DNA of 64,000 bases from Methylocaldum szegediense (GCF_949769195.1 NZ_OX458333.1:3477001-3541000); one strand, 5' to 3'. Positions 1 through 10,278 are shown, numbered from the stretch's first letter. Program-made: numbers and translations. The notes: generated by a model not told the origin, from the letters alone.

Positions 1-365
1 AGATTTCCGGACAAAAGCCTGTTGTGACTACGTCGAGAAAGTCGATCGCAGGCTTCAAGATCAGAGAAGGAATGCCTATAGGCTGCAAAGTCACCCTACG
101 GCGTGATAGGATGTATGAATTTTTAGATCGACTAGTGAACGTTGCCATACCGAGAATTCGGGATTTCCGTGGATTAAACCCACGTTCGTTCGACGGTCGA
201 GGGAACTATAGCATGGGTGTTCGGGAACAGATAATTTTCCCGGAGATCGATTACGACAAGATCGATGCGATAAGGGGTATCGATATAACGATTACGACCT
301 CAGCGGTCAGCGACGAAGAAGCGCGGGCGCTGTTGGAGCAGTTCAAGTTTCCTTTTAGAACGTAA
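1..365 (+). CDS. rplE: 50S ribosomal protein L5, C-terminal part (5' truncated by window edge)
   Basis: L5 binds 5S rRNA in the central protuberance of the large subunit. The reading frame is open from base 3 and enters from outside the window, so only about the last 120 residues are present. Recognisable blocks are [20 protein letters not shown] and the near-C-terminal [16 protein letters not shown]. An in-frame GTG at 24 is internal, not a start, because the conserved SGQKPVV stretch precedes it. It is followed after 8 bases by rpsN, the usual spc operon order. Confidence 0.97.
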   Translation, partial: ISGQKPVVTTSRKSIAGFKIREGMPIGCKVTLRRDRMYEFLDRLVNVAIPRIRDFRGLNPRSFDGRGNYSMGVREQIIFPEIDYDKIDAIRGIDITITTSAVSDEEARALLEQFKFPFRT

Positions 366-373
366 AAACGGCA

Positions 374-679
374 ATGGCAAAAAAATCGATGATTGCGCGC
401 GAGAAGAAGCGTCAGGCGTTGGTGAGCAAGTATTACGAGAGGCGGTCAGCTTTGAAGGCCATCATCAAAAGTGCCTCCGCGACCGAGGAAGAAAAACATC
501 AGGCTCAGCTTAAGCTTCAACAGTTACCCCGCGATGCGTCGCCATGCCGTTTACACAACCGGTGTAGCCTAACCGGGAGACCCCATGGCTTCTATCGAAA
601 GTTCGGACTTGGACGGAACAAGCTACGGGAAGCCGTCATGCGTGGGGATGTGCCCGGCGTAACCAAGGCCAGCTGGTAA
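374..679 (+). CDS. rpsN: 30S ribosomal protein S14
   Basis: S14 assembles into the head of the small subunit. It has 101 residues, the length of the long, zinc-free (C-minus) form found in most gammaproteobacteria. The C-terminal half carries [17 protein letters not shown] and ends in TKASW, both typical. No paired CxxC zinc ribbon is present. The ATG lies 8 bases after the rplE stop, and the gene sits between rplE and rpsH as in the E. coli spc operon. Confidence 0.98.
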   Translation: MAKKSMIAREKKRQALVSKYYERRSALKAIIKSASATEEEKHQAQLKLQQLPRDASPCRLHNRCSLTGRPHGFYRKFGLGRNKLREAVMRGDVPGVTKASW

Positions 680-739
680 TGGCTGATTAGCCCGACGAGA
701 ACTCGTAAAAAAACCAACCGTTTTTAGCGGAGAATAGAA

Positions 740-1138
740 ATGAGTATGACAGACCCGTTGGCTGACATGATTGTCCGCATACGGAACGGGCAAGCCGCCG
801 GAAAAAGTGAGGTCGTTATGCCCTCATCAAAGATAAAGACAGCAGTATGTCGGGTCTTGAAGGACGAAGGATATATCGCGGACTACGAAGTGATAGGCCA
901 AACGGGCGGCAAGGCCGAACTCCGGGTACAGCTGAAATATTACAAAGGGCAGCCGGTGATCGAGTCATTCGAACGAGTTAGCAAACCCGGTCGCCGAATT
1001 TATAGATCGAAGGACAAACTACCGGTTGTTTTGGGGGGGCTAGGGACAGCTATCGTCTCTACCTCGAAAGGGGTCATGACCGACAAGGAGGCAAGAGAGG
1101 GTGGTCATGGTGGCGAGGTTCTCTGTCTGGTGTCTTAG
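740..1138 (+). CDS. rpsH: 30S ribosomal protein S8
   Basis: S8 is a primary 16S rRNA-binding protein of the platform. In E. coli it is also the translational repressor of the spc operon. It has 132 residues and starts [18 protein letters not shown]. The C-terminal [13 protein letters not shown] segment is the conserved RNA-binding block. The start is preceded by the purine-rich GCGGAGAATAGAA. The 60 bases between rpsN and rpsH hold no gene. Confidence 0.98.
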   Translation: MSMTDPLADMIVRIRNGQAAGKSEVVMPSSKIKTAVCRVLKDEGYIADYEVIGQTGGKAELRVQLKYYKGQPVIESFERVSKPGRRIYRSKDKLPVVLGGLGTAIVSTSKGVMTDKEAREGGHGGEVLCLVS

Positions 1139-1151
1139 TCGAGTGTAGGCA

Positions 1152-1688
1152 ATGTCGAGAATTGCAAAAAATCCCATTCGTTTGCCAAAAGGCGTAGAAG
1201 CGAACATCGCCGGGGATTCGCTTACCGTGAAAGGGGCAAAAGGTTCGTTGACACGCCGCCTTAGCCCGAAGGTTCACGTTGAGATCGATAGCGGTGCTAT
1301 AGTGGTCCGAGCCACCAATGGCGGTGATAAGCATTCTAACGCCATGGCCGGTACGACTCGAGCAACCATTGCGAACATGGTCACTGGAGTAAGCGAAGGG
1401 TTTGCTCGAAGATTAACGATGGTTGGAGTCGGTTATAGGGCGCAGGCGAATGGTAATGCGCTGAGCCTATCCTTAGGGTTCTCACACCCTGTTGAGATCA
1501 GGGCACCGGAAGGGATCACTATTGAAACACCGTCTCAAACCGAGATTGTGGTTAAGGGGTGCGACAAGCAAAGGGTAGGTCAGTTCGCTGCCGACATACG
1601 TGCGTATCGGCCGCCGGAGCCTTACAAGGGAAAAGGCATACGGTACGCTGACGAGGAAGTCGTCAGAAAAGAAGCGAAAAAGAAATAG
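1152..1688 (+). CDS. rplF: 50S ribosomal protein L6
   Basis: L6 is a two-domain protein near the factor-binding region of the large subunit. It has 178 residues, the normal length. It opens [15 protein letters not shown] and ends with [17 protein letters not shown] followed by a lysine-rich tail, all family hallmarks. It lies 13 bases after rpsH and 7 bases before the rplR ATG, co-directional in the spc operon. Confidence 0.98.
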   Translation: MSRIAKNPIRLPKGVEANIAGDSLTVKGAKGSLTRRLSPKVHVEIDSGAIVVRATNGGDKHSNAMAGTTRATIANMVTGVSEGFARRLTMVGVGYRAQANGNALSLSLGFSHPVEIRAPEGITIETPSQTEIVVKGCDKQRVGQFAADIRAYRPPEPYKGKGIRYADEEVVRKEAKKK

Positions 1689-1695
1689 GTGATTG

Positions 1696-2049
1696 ATGGA
1701 TAAGAAATTGGCGAGACTGAGACGAGCGGCAAAAGCCAGAGCGATCATTAGATCGCTGGGGGTTAACCGTTTGACTGTGCATAAAACCCCACGACACATC
1801 TATGCGCAGGTAACGAGTGCCGATGGCGCTCGTGTGTTGGTATCGGCTTCCACCGTGCAAACAGAGATTAAAGGAAATCTGAGGGCGACGGGAAATATAG
1901 AGGCAGCGAGAGTAGTTGGCAAAACGATAGCGGAAAGGGCGCTATCGGCGGGAATAACGAACGTTGCCTTCGATCGTTCCGGCTTTAAATATCACGGGCG
2001 CATCAAGGCGTTAGCTGACGCGGCGCGCGAAGCGGGCCTTTTGTTTTAG
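1696..2049 (+). CDS. rplR: 50S ribosomal protein L18
   Basis: L18 binds 5S rRNA together with L5. It has 117 residues from the ATG at 1696. A TTG at 1693 in the same frame would add one residue, and ATG is preferred. Conserved features are the basic N-terminus, the HIYAQV block, and the C-terminal [20 protein letters not shown]. It sits between rplF and rpsE in standard order, with the AGGAGG of the next gene directly after its stop. Confidence 0.97.
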   Translation: MDKKLARLRRAAKARAIIRSLGVNRLTVHKTPRHIYAQVTSADGARVLVSASTVQTEIKGNLRATGNIEAARVVGKTIAERALSAGITNVAFDRSGFKYHGRIKALADAAREAGLLF

Positions 2050-2058
2050 GAGGGCACC

Positions 2059-2577
2059 ATGGCGAATCTAAGTGTCCAGAGCAGCTCATCTGAGGGCTTT
2101 CAGGAAAAGCTGGTAGCGGTCCGGCGCGTGGCCAAAGTAGTGAAGGGCGGACGCCAATTTGGGTTCACGGCTCTCACTGTCGTCGGTGACGGAAACGGAC
2201 GTGTTGGTTACGGATTGTGCAAGGCCCGTGAGGTTCCGGTGGCGATTCAAAAGTCAATGGAACAGGCGCGAAGAAACATGCGCAAAGTCCACCTGAATGG
2301 TGATACTTTGCACTACGCGATTACAGCGAGCACAGGCGCTGCAAAGGTTTTCATGCAACCGGCATCTCAAGGTACAGGCATCATCGCAGGCGGGGCGATG
2401 CGTGCTGTATTCGAAGTGGCGGGTGTGCACAATGTCCTAGCCAAATGTATCGGCACGAACAACCCGATCAACGTCGTTCGTGCAACCATCAAGGGCCTGT
2501 CGGAGATCAAAGACCCGCGATATATTGCGGCAAAGCGCGGGAAATTGACGGAAAGTCGATCGGGGAAAAGTAAATGA
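2059..2577 (+). CDS. rpsE: 30S ribosomal protein S5
   Basis: S5 takes part in decoding accuracy and mRNA unwinding on the small subunit. It has 172 residues. The double-stranded-RNA-binding-like N-terminal domain carries [20 protein letters not shown] and the C-terminal domain [19 protein letters not shown] strong AGGAGG lies just upstream of the ATG. Its stop overlaps the rpmD start by 4 bases (ATGA), which suggests translational coupling. Confidence 0.98.
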   Translation: MANLSVQSSSSEGFQEKLVAVRRVAKVVKGGRQFGFTALTVVGDGNGRVGYGLCKAREVPVAIQKSMEQARRNMRKVHLNGDTLHYAITASTGAAKVFMQPASQGTGIIAGGAMRAVFEVAGVHNVLAKCIGTNNPINVVRATIKGLSEIKDPRYIAAKRGKLTESRSGKSK

Positions 2578-2759
2578 GTGAAAAACAGCTCAAAGTTACG
2601 CAAATAAGGAGTGCGATCGGGCGGCTGAAGTCCCATAAAGCGTGTCTTCGTGGCCTCGGTATTAGACGGATGCACAAGCCCGTTTATGTCCAGGCAACAG
2701 CGGCGAACTATGGAATGATCAACAAGGTTGCTTATTTGCTCGAGGTCGAGGAAATTTAG
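2574..2759 (+). CDS. rpmD: 50S ribosomal protein L30
   Basis: L30 is a small large-subunit protein. It has 61 residues, the usual length, with [20 protein letters not shown] and GIRRMHKPV as recognisable blocks. The start overlaps the end of rpsE (ATGA), and the next gene rplO begins at the base following its TAG, so these genes are packed with no spacing. Confidence 0.97.
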   Translation: MSEKQLKVTQIRSAIGRLKSHKACLRGLGIRRMHKPVYVQATAANYGMINKVAYLLEVEEI

Positions 2760-3194
2760 ATGTTTCTCAATTCGATTAAGCCATCCGAAGGCAGCAGAAA
2801 AAAGAAAACCCGAGTTGGTCGCGGAATCGGATCTACGCTTGGTAAGACCTGCGGCAAGGGGCATAAAGGCCAAAAGGCACGTGCTGGTGGTTTTCATAAA
2901 GTGGGGTTCGAGGGCGGGCAGATGCCGCTTCAGCGCAGACTCCCCAAGATTGGTTTCAAGTCGCGATCGAAAACGTTCTCCGCGGAGGTGCGGTTGAGCG
3001 AACTGAATAAGCTTGCCGGCTCGAGGATCGATATCCACGCACTAAAGCTTGCAAATCTGATCCCGGCGCGCGCGCGTTCAGTCAAGGTTATCGACTCTGG
3101 CCAATTAAACGCGGCTGTCACTCTCGTCGGCATAAAAGCGACCAAGGGTGCACGCGCGAAAATCGAAGCCGCGGGCGGATCAATTGAGGTATAA
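2760..3194 (+). CDS. rplO: 50S ribosomal protein L15
   Basis: L15 is a late-assembly protein that contacts 23S rRNA. It has 144 residues. The basic glycine-rich N-terminus shows [20 protein letters not shown] and the [17 protein letters not shown] motif. Start and stop directly abut rpmD and secY respectively, so ribosomes probably reinitiate across these junctions. Confidence 0.98.
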   Translation: MFLNSIKPSEGSRKKKTRVGRGIGSTLGKTCGKGHKGQKARAGGFHKVGFEGGQMPLQRRLPKIGFKSRSKTFSAEVRLSELNKLAGSRIDIHALKLANLIPARARSVKVIDSGQLNAAVTLVGIKATKGARAKIEAAGGSIEV

Positions 3195-4520
3195 GTGAGT
3201 ACGGCGAATTCTATTTTTACTGACCGATTCGGGAGGCTAACAGAGCTTCGTCAACGGTTGCTGTTCGTCATCGGTGCTCTGGTTGTTTATAGAATCGGGG
3301 CACATATCCCGATTCCAGGGGTAGATCCGAAGGCGTTGGCTGCAATGTTCGCGCAGCAGGGCGGATCTATCCTCGATATGGTGAATATGTTTTCGGGGGG
3401 CGCACTGAAGCGCCTCAGCATATTTGCGCTCGGTATCATGCCGTATATCTCGGCGTCGATTATCATGCAGCTGATGGCGGGCGTCATTCCAAAGTTGGAG
3501 CAAATAAAGAAGGAAGGCGAATCCGGAAGGCGAAAAATCAATCAGTACACCCGGTATGGCACCGTATTTCTTGCGACCTTTCAAGCCATCGGTGTTGGCC
3601 TTGCGCTGCAGAATCAATCGGCGTCAGGTGTTCCTGTGGTGATCAGCCCCGGATTCCATTTCATTTTTATAACCGCAGTGTCCCTGGTCTGTGGGACTAT
3701 ATTTTTGATGTGGCTAGGGGAGCAGGTAACCGAGCGGGGAATCGGAAACGGTATTTCCATCATAATCTTTGCCGGTATCGTCGCTGGATTGCCATCGGCT
3801 GTCGGGGGCACGCTTGAACTGGCTCGGACCGGGGAGTTGAGTATGATCAGCATACTCGCTCTGTTCGGAATCGCGCTCGGAGTGACCGCGCTCGTTGTTT
3901 TCGTGGAGCGTGGACAACGGCGAATCACTATTAATTACGCGAAACGACAAGAAGGGCGGCGGATGTACGCGGCCCATAAGAGCTTTTTGCCGCTGAAATT
4001 GAATATGTCGGGCGTAATTCCTCCGATCTTTGCGTCGAGTATAATCCTGTTCCCCGCGACACTCGCCGGCTGGTTCGGTAATAGCAAGAGCCTCGCTTGG
4101 CTGCAGGATATCGCGACCACATTATCGCCCGGTCAGCCGCTGTATGTCATTTGTTACGCGGCAGCGATCGTATTTTTCTGCTTTTTTTACGCCGCTTTGG
4201 TCTTCAATTCCAACGAAACGGCGGAAAATCTTAAGAAATCAGGTGCTTTCATACCCGGTGTGAGGCCCGGTCAACAGACGGCGGCATATATCGACGCTGT
4301 GATGACCCGTTTAACACTGGCAGGGGCGATTTATATAACGGCAGTATGCTTATTGCCCGAATTTCTCATCCTCTATTGGAATGTGCCATTTTATTTCGGC
4401 GGAACGTCTCTGCTTATCATTGTGGTTGTTGTAATGGATTTTATGTCGCAAATTCAAACCTATATTATCTCGCATCAGTATGAAGGGTTGCTGAAGAAAT
4501 CGAATATCAAGCTCAGTTAG
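3195..4520 (+). CDS. secY: Protein translocase channel subunit SecY
   Basis: SecY is the channel of the SecYEG translocon in the inner membrane. It has 441 residues with about ten hydrophobic segments. Conserved blocks are the N-terminal [20 protein letters not shown], the plug-region [20 protein letters not shown], and the cytosolic loop [13 protein letters not shown]. The start is GTG immediately after the rplO stop, as the junction leaves no other option. It closes the spc block before rpmJ. Confidence 0.98.
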   Translation: MSTANSIFTDRFGRLTELRQRLLFVIGALVVYRIGAHIPIPGVDPKALAAMFAQQGGSILDMVNMFSGGALKRLSIFALGIMPYISASIIMQLMAGVIPKLEQIKKEGESGRRKINQYTRYGTVFLATFQAIGVGLALQNQSASGVPVVISPGFHFIFITAVSLVCGTIFLMWLGEQVTERGIGNGISIIIFAGIVAGLPSAVGGTLELARTGELSMISILALFGIALGVTALVVFVERGQRRITINYAKRQEGRRMYAAHKSFLPLKLNMSGVIPPIFASSIILFPATLAGWFGNSKSLAWLQDIATTLSPGQPLYVICYAAAIVFFCFFYAALVFNSNETAENLKKSGAFIPGVRPGQQTAAYIDAVMTRLTLAGAIYITAVCLLPEFLILYWNVPFYFGGTSLLIIVVVVMDFMSQIQTYIISHQYEGLLKKSNIKLS

Positions 4521-4565
4521 TCTGGTGCTAGTGTTAAGCGGTCAATCTATATCAGGGGAATTTCA

Positions 4566-4679
4566 ATGAAGGTTCGTGCCTCGGTTAAGAAAATTTGCCG
4601 AAACTGTAAGGTTCTGAAGAGGAAAGGGGTTGTTCGCATTATATGTAAGGACGCGCGTCACAAGCAGCGTCAAGGCTAG
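4566..4679 (+). CDS. rpmJ: 50S ribosomal protein L36 (zinc-ribbon form)
   Basis: This 37-residue ORF encodes a basic peptide starting [14 protein letters not shown] and ending DARHKQRQG. It keeps the CxxC at residues 11-14, a third cysteine at 27 and a histidine at 32, the zinc ligands of the C-plus form of L36. It lies between secY and rpsM, as in E. coli, with GGGGAATTTCA upstream as a weak ribosome-binding site. About 80 bases with no gene separate it from rpsM. Confidence 0.96.
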   Translation: MKVRASVKKICRNCKVLKRKGVVRIICKDARHKQRQG

Positions 4680-4759
4680 GTTTAAGATGGCCTATTTTTA
4701 CGTCAGATGATATGATGCGAGATTCAGCCCGATTCCAAGATGAAGTGGAGGCAGGATAA

Positions 4760-5116
4760 ATGGCACGAATTGCGGGAGTAAATATTCCCGATCATAAGCA
4801 CCTGGTCATTTCGCTTACAGCGATTTACGGAATTGGTCGATCCAGGGCGGCTTTAATTTGTCAAAATGCCGGAGTGAATCCGGCAGCTAAAGTCAGAGAA
4901 TTGGCTGACAGCGATATTGAGCGTATCCGCGAGGAAGTTGCGAAGTTCGTGGTAGAAGGAGATCTGCGGCGCGAGACGGCAATGAATATTAAGCGGTTAA
5001 TGGATCTGGGGTGCTATCGTGGTTTACGGCACCGACGCGGTTTGCCGGTCAGGGGGCAGCGAACGCGGACAAACGCGCGAACCCGAAAGGGTCCGCGTCG
5101 ACCGATTCGCAAGTGA
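4760..5116 (+). CDS. rpsM: 30S ribosomal protein S13
   Basis: S13 lies in the small-subunit head and contacts the P-site tRNA and L5. It has 118 residues, opens [19 protein letters not shown], and ends with the basic tail [33 protein letters not shown] Shine-Dalgarno region precedes the ATG. It is the first gene of the alpha operon block (rpsM-rpsK-rpsD-rpoA-rplQ). Confidence 0.98.
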   Translation: MARIAGVNIPDHKHLVISLTAIYGIGRSRAALICQNAGVNPAAKVRELADSDIERIREEVAKFVVEGDLRRETAMNIKRLMDLGCYRGLRHRRGLPVRGQRTRTNARTRKGPRRPIRK

Positions 5117-5146
5117 TCGCTAAAAAGTTCGAGGTAAGACATCACT

Positions 5147-5533
5147 ATGGCTTCATCTAGTCGTCCGGCAAAACGGATTAAAAGAGATATTTCCGACGGG
5201 GTTGTTCATATCAGCGCGTCTTTCAATAACACGATAATTACCGTTACGGATCGTAAAGGTAACGCGCTCGCGTGGGCTACCGCGGGAGCCTCCGGATTCC
5301 GAGGGTCTCGAAAAAGTACGCCTTTCGCGGCTCAGGTTGCTGCGGAAAAGGTCGGGAATATAATCAAGGATTTTGGCGTGAGAAATTTGGACGTCCGAAT
5401 TAAAGGTCCGGGGCCGGGCCGCGAGTCGGCGGTCAGGACGCTGAATAACATGGGCTTTAAGATCACGAACATTATTGACAACACGCCGATACCGCACAAC
5501 GGATGTCGTCCTCCGAAAAGGCGCCGGGTATAA
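5147..5533 (+). CDS. rpsK: 30S ribosomal protein S11
   Basis: S11 forms part of the platform and helps select tRNA at the mRNA exit region. It has 128 residues. Conserved segments are [34 protein letters not shown], and the C-terminal [16 protein letters not shown]. It is flanked by rpsM and rpsD at short spacing within the alpha operon. Confidence 0.98.
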   Translation: MASSSRPAKRIKRDISDGVVHISASFNNTIITVTDRKGNALAWATAGASGFRGSRKSTPFAAQVAAEKVGNIIKDFGVRNLDVRIKGPGPGRESAVRTLNNMGFKITNIIDNTPIPHNGCRPPKRRRV

Positions 5534-5548
5534 GCAGAGGGGTAAAGA

Positions 5549-6169
5549 ATGGCTAGATATCTAGGGCCAAAGTGTAAGCTTAGTCGAAGAGAAGGGACCG
5601 ATCTGTTTCTTAAGGCGCGGGGCAAATCGCTGGAGGGAAAGTGCAAGTTGGACCAGCAGCCGGGGCAGCACGGCCAGAAGCGTGCTCGCATGTCCGATTA
5701 CGCCATTCAGCTCCGGGAAAAGCAGAAACTACGTAGGATCTACGGTGTCCTGGAGCGTCAATTCCGAAATTACTATAAGACGGCTTCGCGCAGGAAAGGT
5801 TCGACAGGCGAGAATTTATTATCTCTGCTCGAATGCCGTTTAGACAATGTCGTCTACCGCATGGGGTTTGCTTCGACCAGAGCCGAGGCGCGACAGCTGG
5901 TCAGCCATAAGGCAATTATGGTCAACGACAGAGTATTGAATGTGCCGTCTTATCAAGTCATGCCGGGAGATGTGATCAGCGTTCGGGAGAAGGCGAAAAA
6001 TCAGATGAGGATTAAGGATGCGCTGCAGGTCCTGGAACAGTACGGATTTCCTAGCTGGGTTGACGTTGATCCGAAGCAAATGCGAGGCGTATTTAAGTCG
6101 GTACCGGAGCGTAGCGATTTGGGTTCTGAAATAAACGAACAGCTGGTTGTCGAGTTGTACTCCAAATAA
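5549..6169 (+). CDS. rpsD: 30S ribosomal protein S4
   Basis: S4 nucleates 30S assembly. In E. coli it also represses the alpha operon. It has 206 residues, with the N-terminal [20 protein letters not shown] and an S4 RNA-binding domain around [20 protein letters not shown] and [21 protein letters not shown] precedes the start by a normal spacing. The rpoA ATG follows 16 bases after its stop. Confidence 0.98.
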   Translation: MARYLGPKCKLSRREGTDLFLKARGKSLEGKCKLDQQPGQHGQKRARMSDYAIQLREKQKLRRIYGVLERQFRNYYKTASRRKGSTGENLLSLLECRLDNVVYRMGFASTRAEARQLVSHKAIMVNDRVLNVPSYQVMPGDVISVREKAKNQMRIKDALQVLEQYGFPSWVDVDPKQMRGVFKSVPERSDLGSEINEQLVVELYSK

Positions 6170-6185
6170 TTGTTGGCCCGATTCG

Positions 6186-7181
6186 ATGCAAAACTACTTA
6201 GCGAATTTAATTAAGCCGCGACTGGTTGACGTTAATCCTATTGATCGCAACAGCGCGCGGATCGTAATCGAGCCACTCGAAAGAGGGTTCGGTCACACGC
6301 TCGGGAATGCGCTGAGACGGGTACTACTTTCGTCAATACCCGGCTGGGCAGTCACGGAAGTGACGATAGAAGGTGTATTGCACGAATACTCGACCATTGA
6401 CGGCGTGCAAGAGGACGTTATTGATATCCTCCTAAATCTTAAAAACCTCGCTATTCGCATTCCCGGTGGGCAAGAGGCAACGCTTAGGTTAAATAAAACA
6501 GGGCCTGGAAAGGTCACGGCAGCTGACATCGAGCTTACGCATGATGCGGAAATTTTCAACCCGGAACTCGAAATCGCGAATCTGACCCATTCGGGGAAGT
6601 TAAGCATGACCCTGAAGGTTGAAAAAGGTCGCGGTTATCAACCGGTCGGCGCCCGCAGTGCGGGACAAATGGAGTCGGCTGTCGGCGTGCTTAGAATCGA
6701 CGCGTCGTTCAGTCCGATTCGTCGGGTGTCCTATCTGGTGGAGAATGCACGTGTCGAGCAGCGGACGGATTTGGATAAGCTCATCCTCGAGCTCGAGACA
6801 AACGGCACGGTTGACCCGGAAGAGGCTGTTCGTCAAGCGGCAACAATCTTGAATGAGCATTTGTCGGTGTTTGTTGCTCTTAAGAGCGAAGAGACACCAA
6901 AGGTTAGCGAGGAAAAACCGCGATTCGATCCGCTTTTGCTAAGATCGGTTGATGATTTGGAATTGACCGTACGGTCAGCGAACTGCTTGAAAGCGGAAAA
7001 CATATTTTACATCGGCGATCTGATTCAAAGAACAGAAGTGGATTTGTTGAAAACGCCGAACCTTGGAAAGAAGTCGCTGACCGAGATTAAAGACGTTTTA
7101 GCTACAAAAGGGTTGTCGCTCGGCATGCGACTTGAGAATTGGCCCCCGGAGGGTCTTAAACGAGAGCAACAAGACTCCTAA
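6186..7181 (+). CDS. rpoA: DNA-directed RNA polymerase subunit alpha
   Basis: The alpha subunit dimerises to start polymerase assembly. Its C-terminal domain binds UP elements and activators. It has 331 residues from the ATG at 6186 ([14 protein letters not shown]). An in-frame ATG at 6147 would overlap rpsD and add 13 non-conserved residues, so it is not used. The N-terminal domain (about 1-235) includes [17 protein letters not shown], and the C-terminal domain (about 250-325) includes [16 protein letters not shown] and [13 protein letters not shown]. Confidence 0.98.
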   Translation: MQNYLANLIKPRLVDVNPIDRNSARIVIEPLERGFGHTLGNALRRVLLSSIPGWAVTEVTIEGVLHEYSTIDGVQEDVIDILLNLKNLAIRIPGGQEATLRLNKTGPGKVTAADIELTHDAEIFNPELEIANLTHSGKLSMTLKVEKGRGYQPVGARSAGQMESAVGVLRIDASFSPIRRVSYLVENARVEQRTDLDKLILELETNGTVDPEEAVRQAATILNEHLSVFVALKSEETPKVSEEKPRFDPLLLRSVDDLELTVRSANCLKAENIFYIGDLIQRTEVDLLKTPNLGKKSLTEIKDVLATKGLSLGMRLENWPPEGLKREQQDS

Positions 7182-7200
7182 AAATTGTTTGGTATTACAA

Positions 7201-7566
7201 ATGCGGCATCGTAATTCGGGTAGAAAACTAAACATCACCGGTAGTCACAGGAAAGCGGTGTTTCGGAATCTCACGGCATCGTTGATTCGTCACGAAATCA
7301 TTCAGACTACGTTGCCCAAAGCGAAGGAGATCAGGCGGTTTGCTGAGCCTCTGATAACGCTGTCGAAGAATAATAGCGTGGCCGCACGCCGAATTGCATT
7401 TGCACGTATTCGGGATCGCCGAGCCGTCGTTAAACTCTTCGATGAGCTCGGGCCGCGATTCAAGGATCGCCCGGGTGGTTACTTGAGAATCTTGAAGTGC
7501 GGCTTCCGCAAGGGTGACGCCACCCCGATGGCGTACGTAGAGCTTGTCGACCGCGTGAACAGATAA
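7201..7566 (+). CDS. rplQ: 50S ribosomal protein L17
   Basis: L17 lies near the peptide exit tunnel. It has 121 residues from the ATG at 7201 ([20 protein letters not shown]), the universally conserved N-terminus. Longer in-frame starts inside rpoA would add unrelated residues. It is the last gene of the alpha operon block. The 216 bases to folP carry only small hairpins. Confidence 0.97.
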   Translation: MRHRNSGRKLNITGSHRKAVFRNLTASLIRHEIIQTTLPKAKEIRRFAEPLITLSKNNSVAARRIAFARIRDRRAVVKLFDELGPRFKDRPGGYLRILKCGFRKGDATPMAYVELVDRVNR

Positions 7567-7627
7567 GCTTCAAACGGTCGAGGTGAATGAGGTAAAAGCG
7601 GCTCTACCCAAGCGTTGCTCCATGTCT

Positions 7628-7649
7628 ACCTCCCTCGGTACGGGGAGGT
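7628..7649 (+). terminator. Hairpin downstream of rplQ, possible terminator
   Basis: ACCTCCC (7628-7634) and GGGAGGT (7643-7649) are exact reverse complements around an 8-base loop. A second small inverted pair (CGACC/GGTCG) follows at 7655-7666. It lies 60 bases past the end of the alpha operon. There is no run of T after the stem, so it is at best a weak intrinsic terminator or a 3' stabilising hairpin. Confidence 0.35.
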
Positions 7650-7782
7650 CGCTTCGACCGGGGTCGGTAGCATATTCGATGCGGGTCCTTGAACAGAAAG
7701 CGCGGTTATGCAGGTATTTCGACCTGCGTAATCGCCCCCTCATAAACGGAAACTTCGACATCAAATAAACTTTGCGCGAGAG

Positions 7783-8601
7783 ATGTCGGGCATCCGGCCG
7801 AAACCCCTCATTATGGGGATTCTGAACGTAACTCCAGACAGTTTTTCTGACGGCGGAAAATATTGTTCACCGGACGCCGCCCTGGCGCACGCGCAAAATA
7901 TGGTGTCTGAGGGTGCGGATATTATCGACATCGGGGGTGAGTCCACCCGGCCTGGCTCAGAGCCTGTTAGCGAGAGAGAACAACTCGCGCGAATCATTCC
8001 GGTCATCAAGACGCTGCGGACCCATTTACCTGCGAACGTAATGCTAAGTGTCGATACGACAAGGAGCCGAGTCGCTCAGGAGGCATTGGCCGCCGGGGCG
8101 AATATGCTAAACGACATTTCGGCTGGCAGGGATGACCCCGATATGTTTACAGTAGCAGCAAAGGCAGGCGTGCCAATCGCGCTTATGCATATGCGAGGCA
8201 AACCGAAGAACATGCAAGACAATCCGGAATATGAGGATGTCGTCGAAGAGGTATTGAAATTTTTGGTGGAAAGGGCGGAGGTTGCCAAAGCCGCGGGTGT
8301 TGCCTCGGAAAATATTATCATTGATCCAGGTATTGGATTTGGGAAGCGAAAAGAGCACAACCTTAGGTTGATAAGAGAACTGTCCCGTTTTGTAGCAACG
8401 GGCTACAAAGTTCTACTCGGGGCGAGTCGGAAGCGCTTTATGGGGGCGATTTGTGGAGAGACGCGGCCGATGGAATTGGTTGGGGCGACTATCGCAACAA
8501 CGGTGCTCGGCGTATCGGCCGGGGTGACGATGTTTCGAGTACACGATGTAAAGGCTAATCGTCAGGCTGCGGATGTCACAGCTGCGGTTTTGCAGATGTG
8601 A
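7783..8601 (+). CDS. folP: Dihydropteroate synthase
   Basis: FolP condenses 6-hydroxymethyl-dihydropterin pyrophosphate with p-aminobenzoate to give dihydropteroate in folate synthesis, and is the sulfonamide target. It has 272 residues as a TIM barrel. The two signature blocks are present: GILNVTPDSFSDGGKY near residue 12 and DIIDIGGESTRPGSEP near residue 46. The substrate-loop block IIDPGIGFGKR and LLGASRKRFMG are also clear. In many gammaproteobacteria folP is next to glmM or ftsH. Neither is here, so it appears as a single gene, convergent with panD. Confidence 0.96.
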   Translation: MSGIRPKPLIMGILNVTPDSFSDGGKYCSPDAALAHAQNMVSEGADIIDIGGESTRPGSEPVSEREQLARIIPVIKTLRTHLPANVMLSVDTTRSRVAQEALAAGANMLNDISAGRDDPDMFTVAAKAGVPIALMHMRGKPKNMQDNPEYEDVVEEVLKFLVERAEVAKAAGVASENIIIDPGIGFGKRKEHNLRLIRELSRFVATGYKVLLGASRKRFMGAICGETRPMELVGATIATTVLGVSAGVTMFRVHDVKANRQAADVTAAVLQM

Positions 8602-8689
8602 TGTAGTTCCGCAGGTTGTCATCCGGTGATTATACTCGGCTAACGCCGGTCAATTGGTAGAGGGATAATACGCGGTTAGACAGCGGTGG

Positions 8690-9070
8690 TCATGCCGCTT
8701 GGACTGGAATGGCATGACTTGAACGGACGATCTGGTTATTTTCCCCTAAATAAATCAGCGTGGGTTTATAGCCTATAAGCTCGTTTTGATTCAGGCCGAC
8801 ATAGGCACATATGATTACCAAGTCGCCCGGAGCGGCAAGTCGGGCGGCCGCACCGTTAACAGAAATTATGCCTGATCCCTCTTGAGCACGGATCGCATAA
8901 GTCGTAAACCGTTCACCATTATTGATGTTATAAATCTGAATTTGCTCGTATTCCTTGATGCCTGAGCAATCGAGTAGCAAACCGTCAATGGCACAAGAGC
9001 CCTCATATTCGAGTTCAGAGTGTGTCACTCGAGCTCTATGTAACTTTGCTTTAAGCATCATCGTTTGCAT
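8690..9070 (-). CDS. panD: Aspartate 1-decarboxylase (pyruvoyl enzyme)
   Basis: PanD converts L-aspartate to beta-alanine for pantothenate and coenzyme A. The 126-residue proenzyme self-cleaves between Gly24 and Ser25 in the YEGSCAID motif, creating the pyruvoyl group. That motif is intact, as are Lys9 in the [10 protein letters not shown]-terminus and the [10 protein letters not shown] block. It lies alone on the minus strand, convergent with folP. A GTCATGCC/GGCATGAC inverted pair spans its last codons (8689-8718). No panB or panC is nearby. Confidence 0.96.
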   Translation of the reverse strand: MQTMMLKAKLHRARVTHSELEYEGSCAIDGLLLDCSGIKEYEQIQIYNINNGERFTTYAIRAQEGSGIISVNGAAARLAAPGDLVIICAYVGLNQNELIGYKPTLIYLGENNQIVRSSHAIPVQAA

Positions 9071-9734
9071 ACGTTCAACCTGGGCGTAGGCTCGTTAAAT
9101 CTGGGAATTATCCGTAAAATCTACGGACCTAGCAACCCCGCACCGACCTAGTGCCCAAAAGAAGAGCGTACTACCCGTGATAGTGACAGAATTTCGCAAT
9201 CAAAGTGCCGTCATTTCGTGTATCGTTGGATTGACCCTGTGATGGTGACCAGCGGCCGACGGCAAAAACCGGTTGACGACTCATGGCAGTGGAACGAAAC
9301 GGTCGCTCGGGGCGATAAAAGCGACCTATCGTGTGCATGCTTTCTTTATGAGGAGGTCCGAGCAAGTCGAGTCGGTACAGGGTTCGGCGAGCTCACCATG
9401 TACGGAATCAAAAGGTTCCGTTCGTGTTGAGCCTGTCGAAGGACTTAATCAAAGCTTCCTTAACGTACCCAGGACCATGGACATCAAGTTCGCGCAGTAC
9501 GTCCCAACTTATCGGCTATGTTTTGGTCTTAAATTGCAGCAGAGATTTCGGTTCGTTAGCGAAAAGTCTGTTTGGAGAATGGGCGTTATGATTTGATGAC
9601 CGGCTATCAACATCTGGAATCGTACATCCGTGTCGCTCTGACAATACGGGCGGGTATCCCGGAAGTTTTGAGCGATTGAGTTTTATTAGTTTCTTGCAGA
9701 TAAGAGTCCGCTGAAAACATGTAGGAGAAGATCG
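9071..9734. other. 664-base gene-poor region between panD and tatA
   Basis: No convincing gene is seen. Short open frames on both strands have no recognisable family, poor start context and no conserved motif. The region contains the divergent upstream sequences of panD (minus) and tatA (plus) and one structured element, the imperfect palindrome at 9383-9440 described separately. It may be a decayed gene region. Confidence 0.5.
9383..9440. repeat. Imperfect 25-base inverted repeat of the TTCGACAGGCTCA type
   Basis: The left arm 9383-9407 starts TTCGGCGAGCTCACCATG and the right arm 9416-9440 ends TTGAGCCTGTCGAA. Each is 25 bases, separated by 8 bases, and 19 of 25 positions pair. The core (TTCGACAGGCTCA read on the minus strand) resembles the short palindromic element scattered through intergenic DNA of many proteobacteria. 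The mismatches suggest an old, decaying copy. No transposase is adjacent. Confidence 0.65.
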
Positions 9735-9935
9735 ATGGGTATAGGCGTCTGGGAATTGCTGCTCCTCTTCCTGATTGTGCTGTTGTTGTTCGGCACCAAG
9801 CGGTTACGAAATATCGGTAGCGATCTAGGGTCGGCGATAAAGAGTTTTCGTAATGCGATGAGCGAAGGGGACGACGAGAAACCGGGGCGAACGATCGACG
9901 GAGAGGCTGTCCACGAAAACAAGGATAAGCCCTGA
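9735..9935 (+). CDS. tatA: Sec-independent translocase subunit TatA
   Basis: TatA forms the size-variable pore of the twin-arginine pathway, which exports folded proteins. It has 66 residues: one N-terminal membrane helix (WELLLLFLIVLLLFG), the FG hinge, then the amphipathic helix RLRNIGSDLGSAIKSFRNAM and an acidic tail. GTAGGAGAAG lies at normal distance before the ATG. It is the first gene of tatABC. Confidence 0.95.
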   Translation: MGIGVWELLLLFLIVLLLFGTKRLRNIGSDLGSAIKSFRNAMSEGDDEKPGRTIDGEAVHENKDKP

Positions 9936-9951
9936 CCGTAATGCAAAAAGC

Positions 9952-10278
9952 ATGTTCGACATAGGCTTTTGGGAATTGGTTCTAGTTGGCGTTGTGTCGC
10001 TTCTGGTGTTTGGTCCGGAGCGTCTTCCTAAAGTTGCTAGGGAAGTCGCACTTTGGATTCGTAGGGCTAGAGCGATGGCCAATTCGGTCAAGCAAGAGAT
10101 TGACCGTGAGCTTCAATTGGAGGAACTGCGTCAATCATTGCTAGAAGAAAAGCGGAAAGTGGAGTTGCTATCCATGCCGGTTCGGCACAATCAGAAGGAG
10201 AATCAGGAGCCCAAAGCCGATTCGGACGACGCGGACGAGAAAGTGATTGCTTCTAAGAGCAGCGATGGCGAACCGTAA
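9952..10278 (+). CDS. tatB: Sec-independent translocase subunit TatB
   Basis: TatB forms the twin-arginine signal receptor with TatC. It has 108 residues and begins [20 protein letters not shown] followed by [13 protein letters not shown], the classical TatB pattern with Glu8 in the membrane helix. A long charged helix and an acidic C-terminal tail follow. Its 3' end overlaps the tatC start by 14 bases. Confidence 0.95.
   Translation: MFDIGFWELVLVGVVSLLVFGPERLPKVAREVALWIRRARAMANSVKQEIDRELQLEELRQSLLEEKRKVELLSMPVRHNQKENQEPKADSDDADEKVIASKSSDGEP

Noticed and set aside
8641..8682. tRNA-like segment (CCGGTCAATTGGTAGAGG)
   Set aside because: It resembles a D-arm, but no acceptor, anticodon or T arms can be folded around it.
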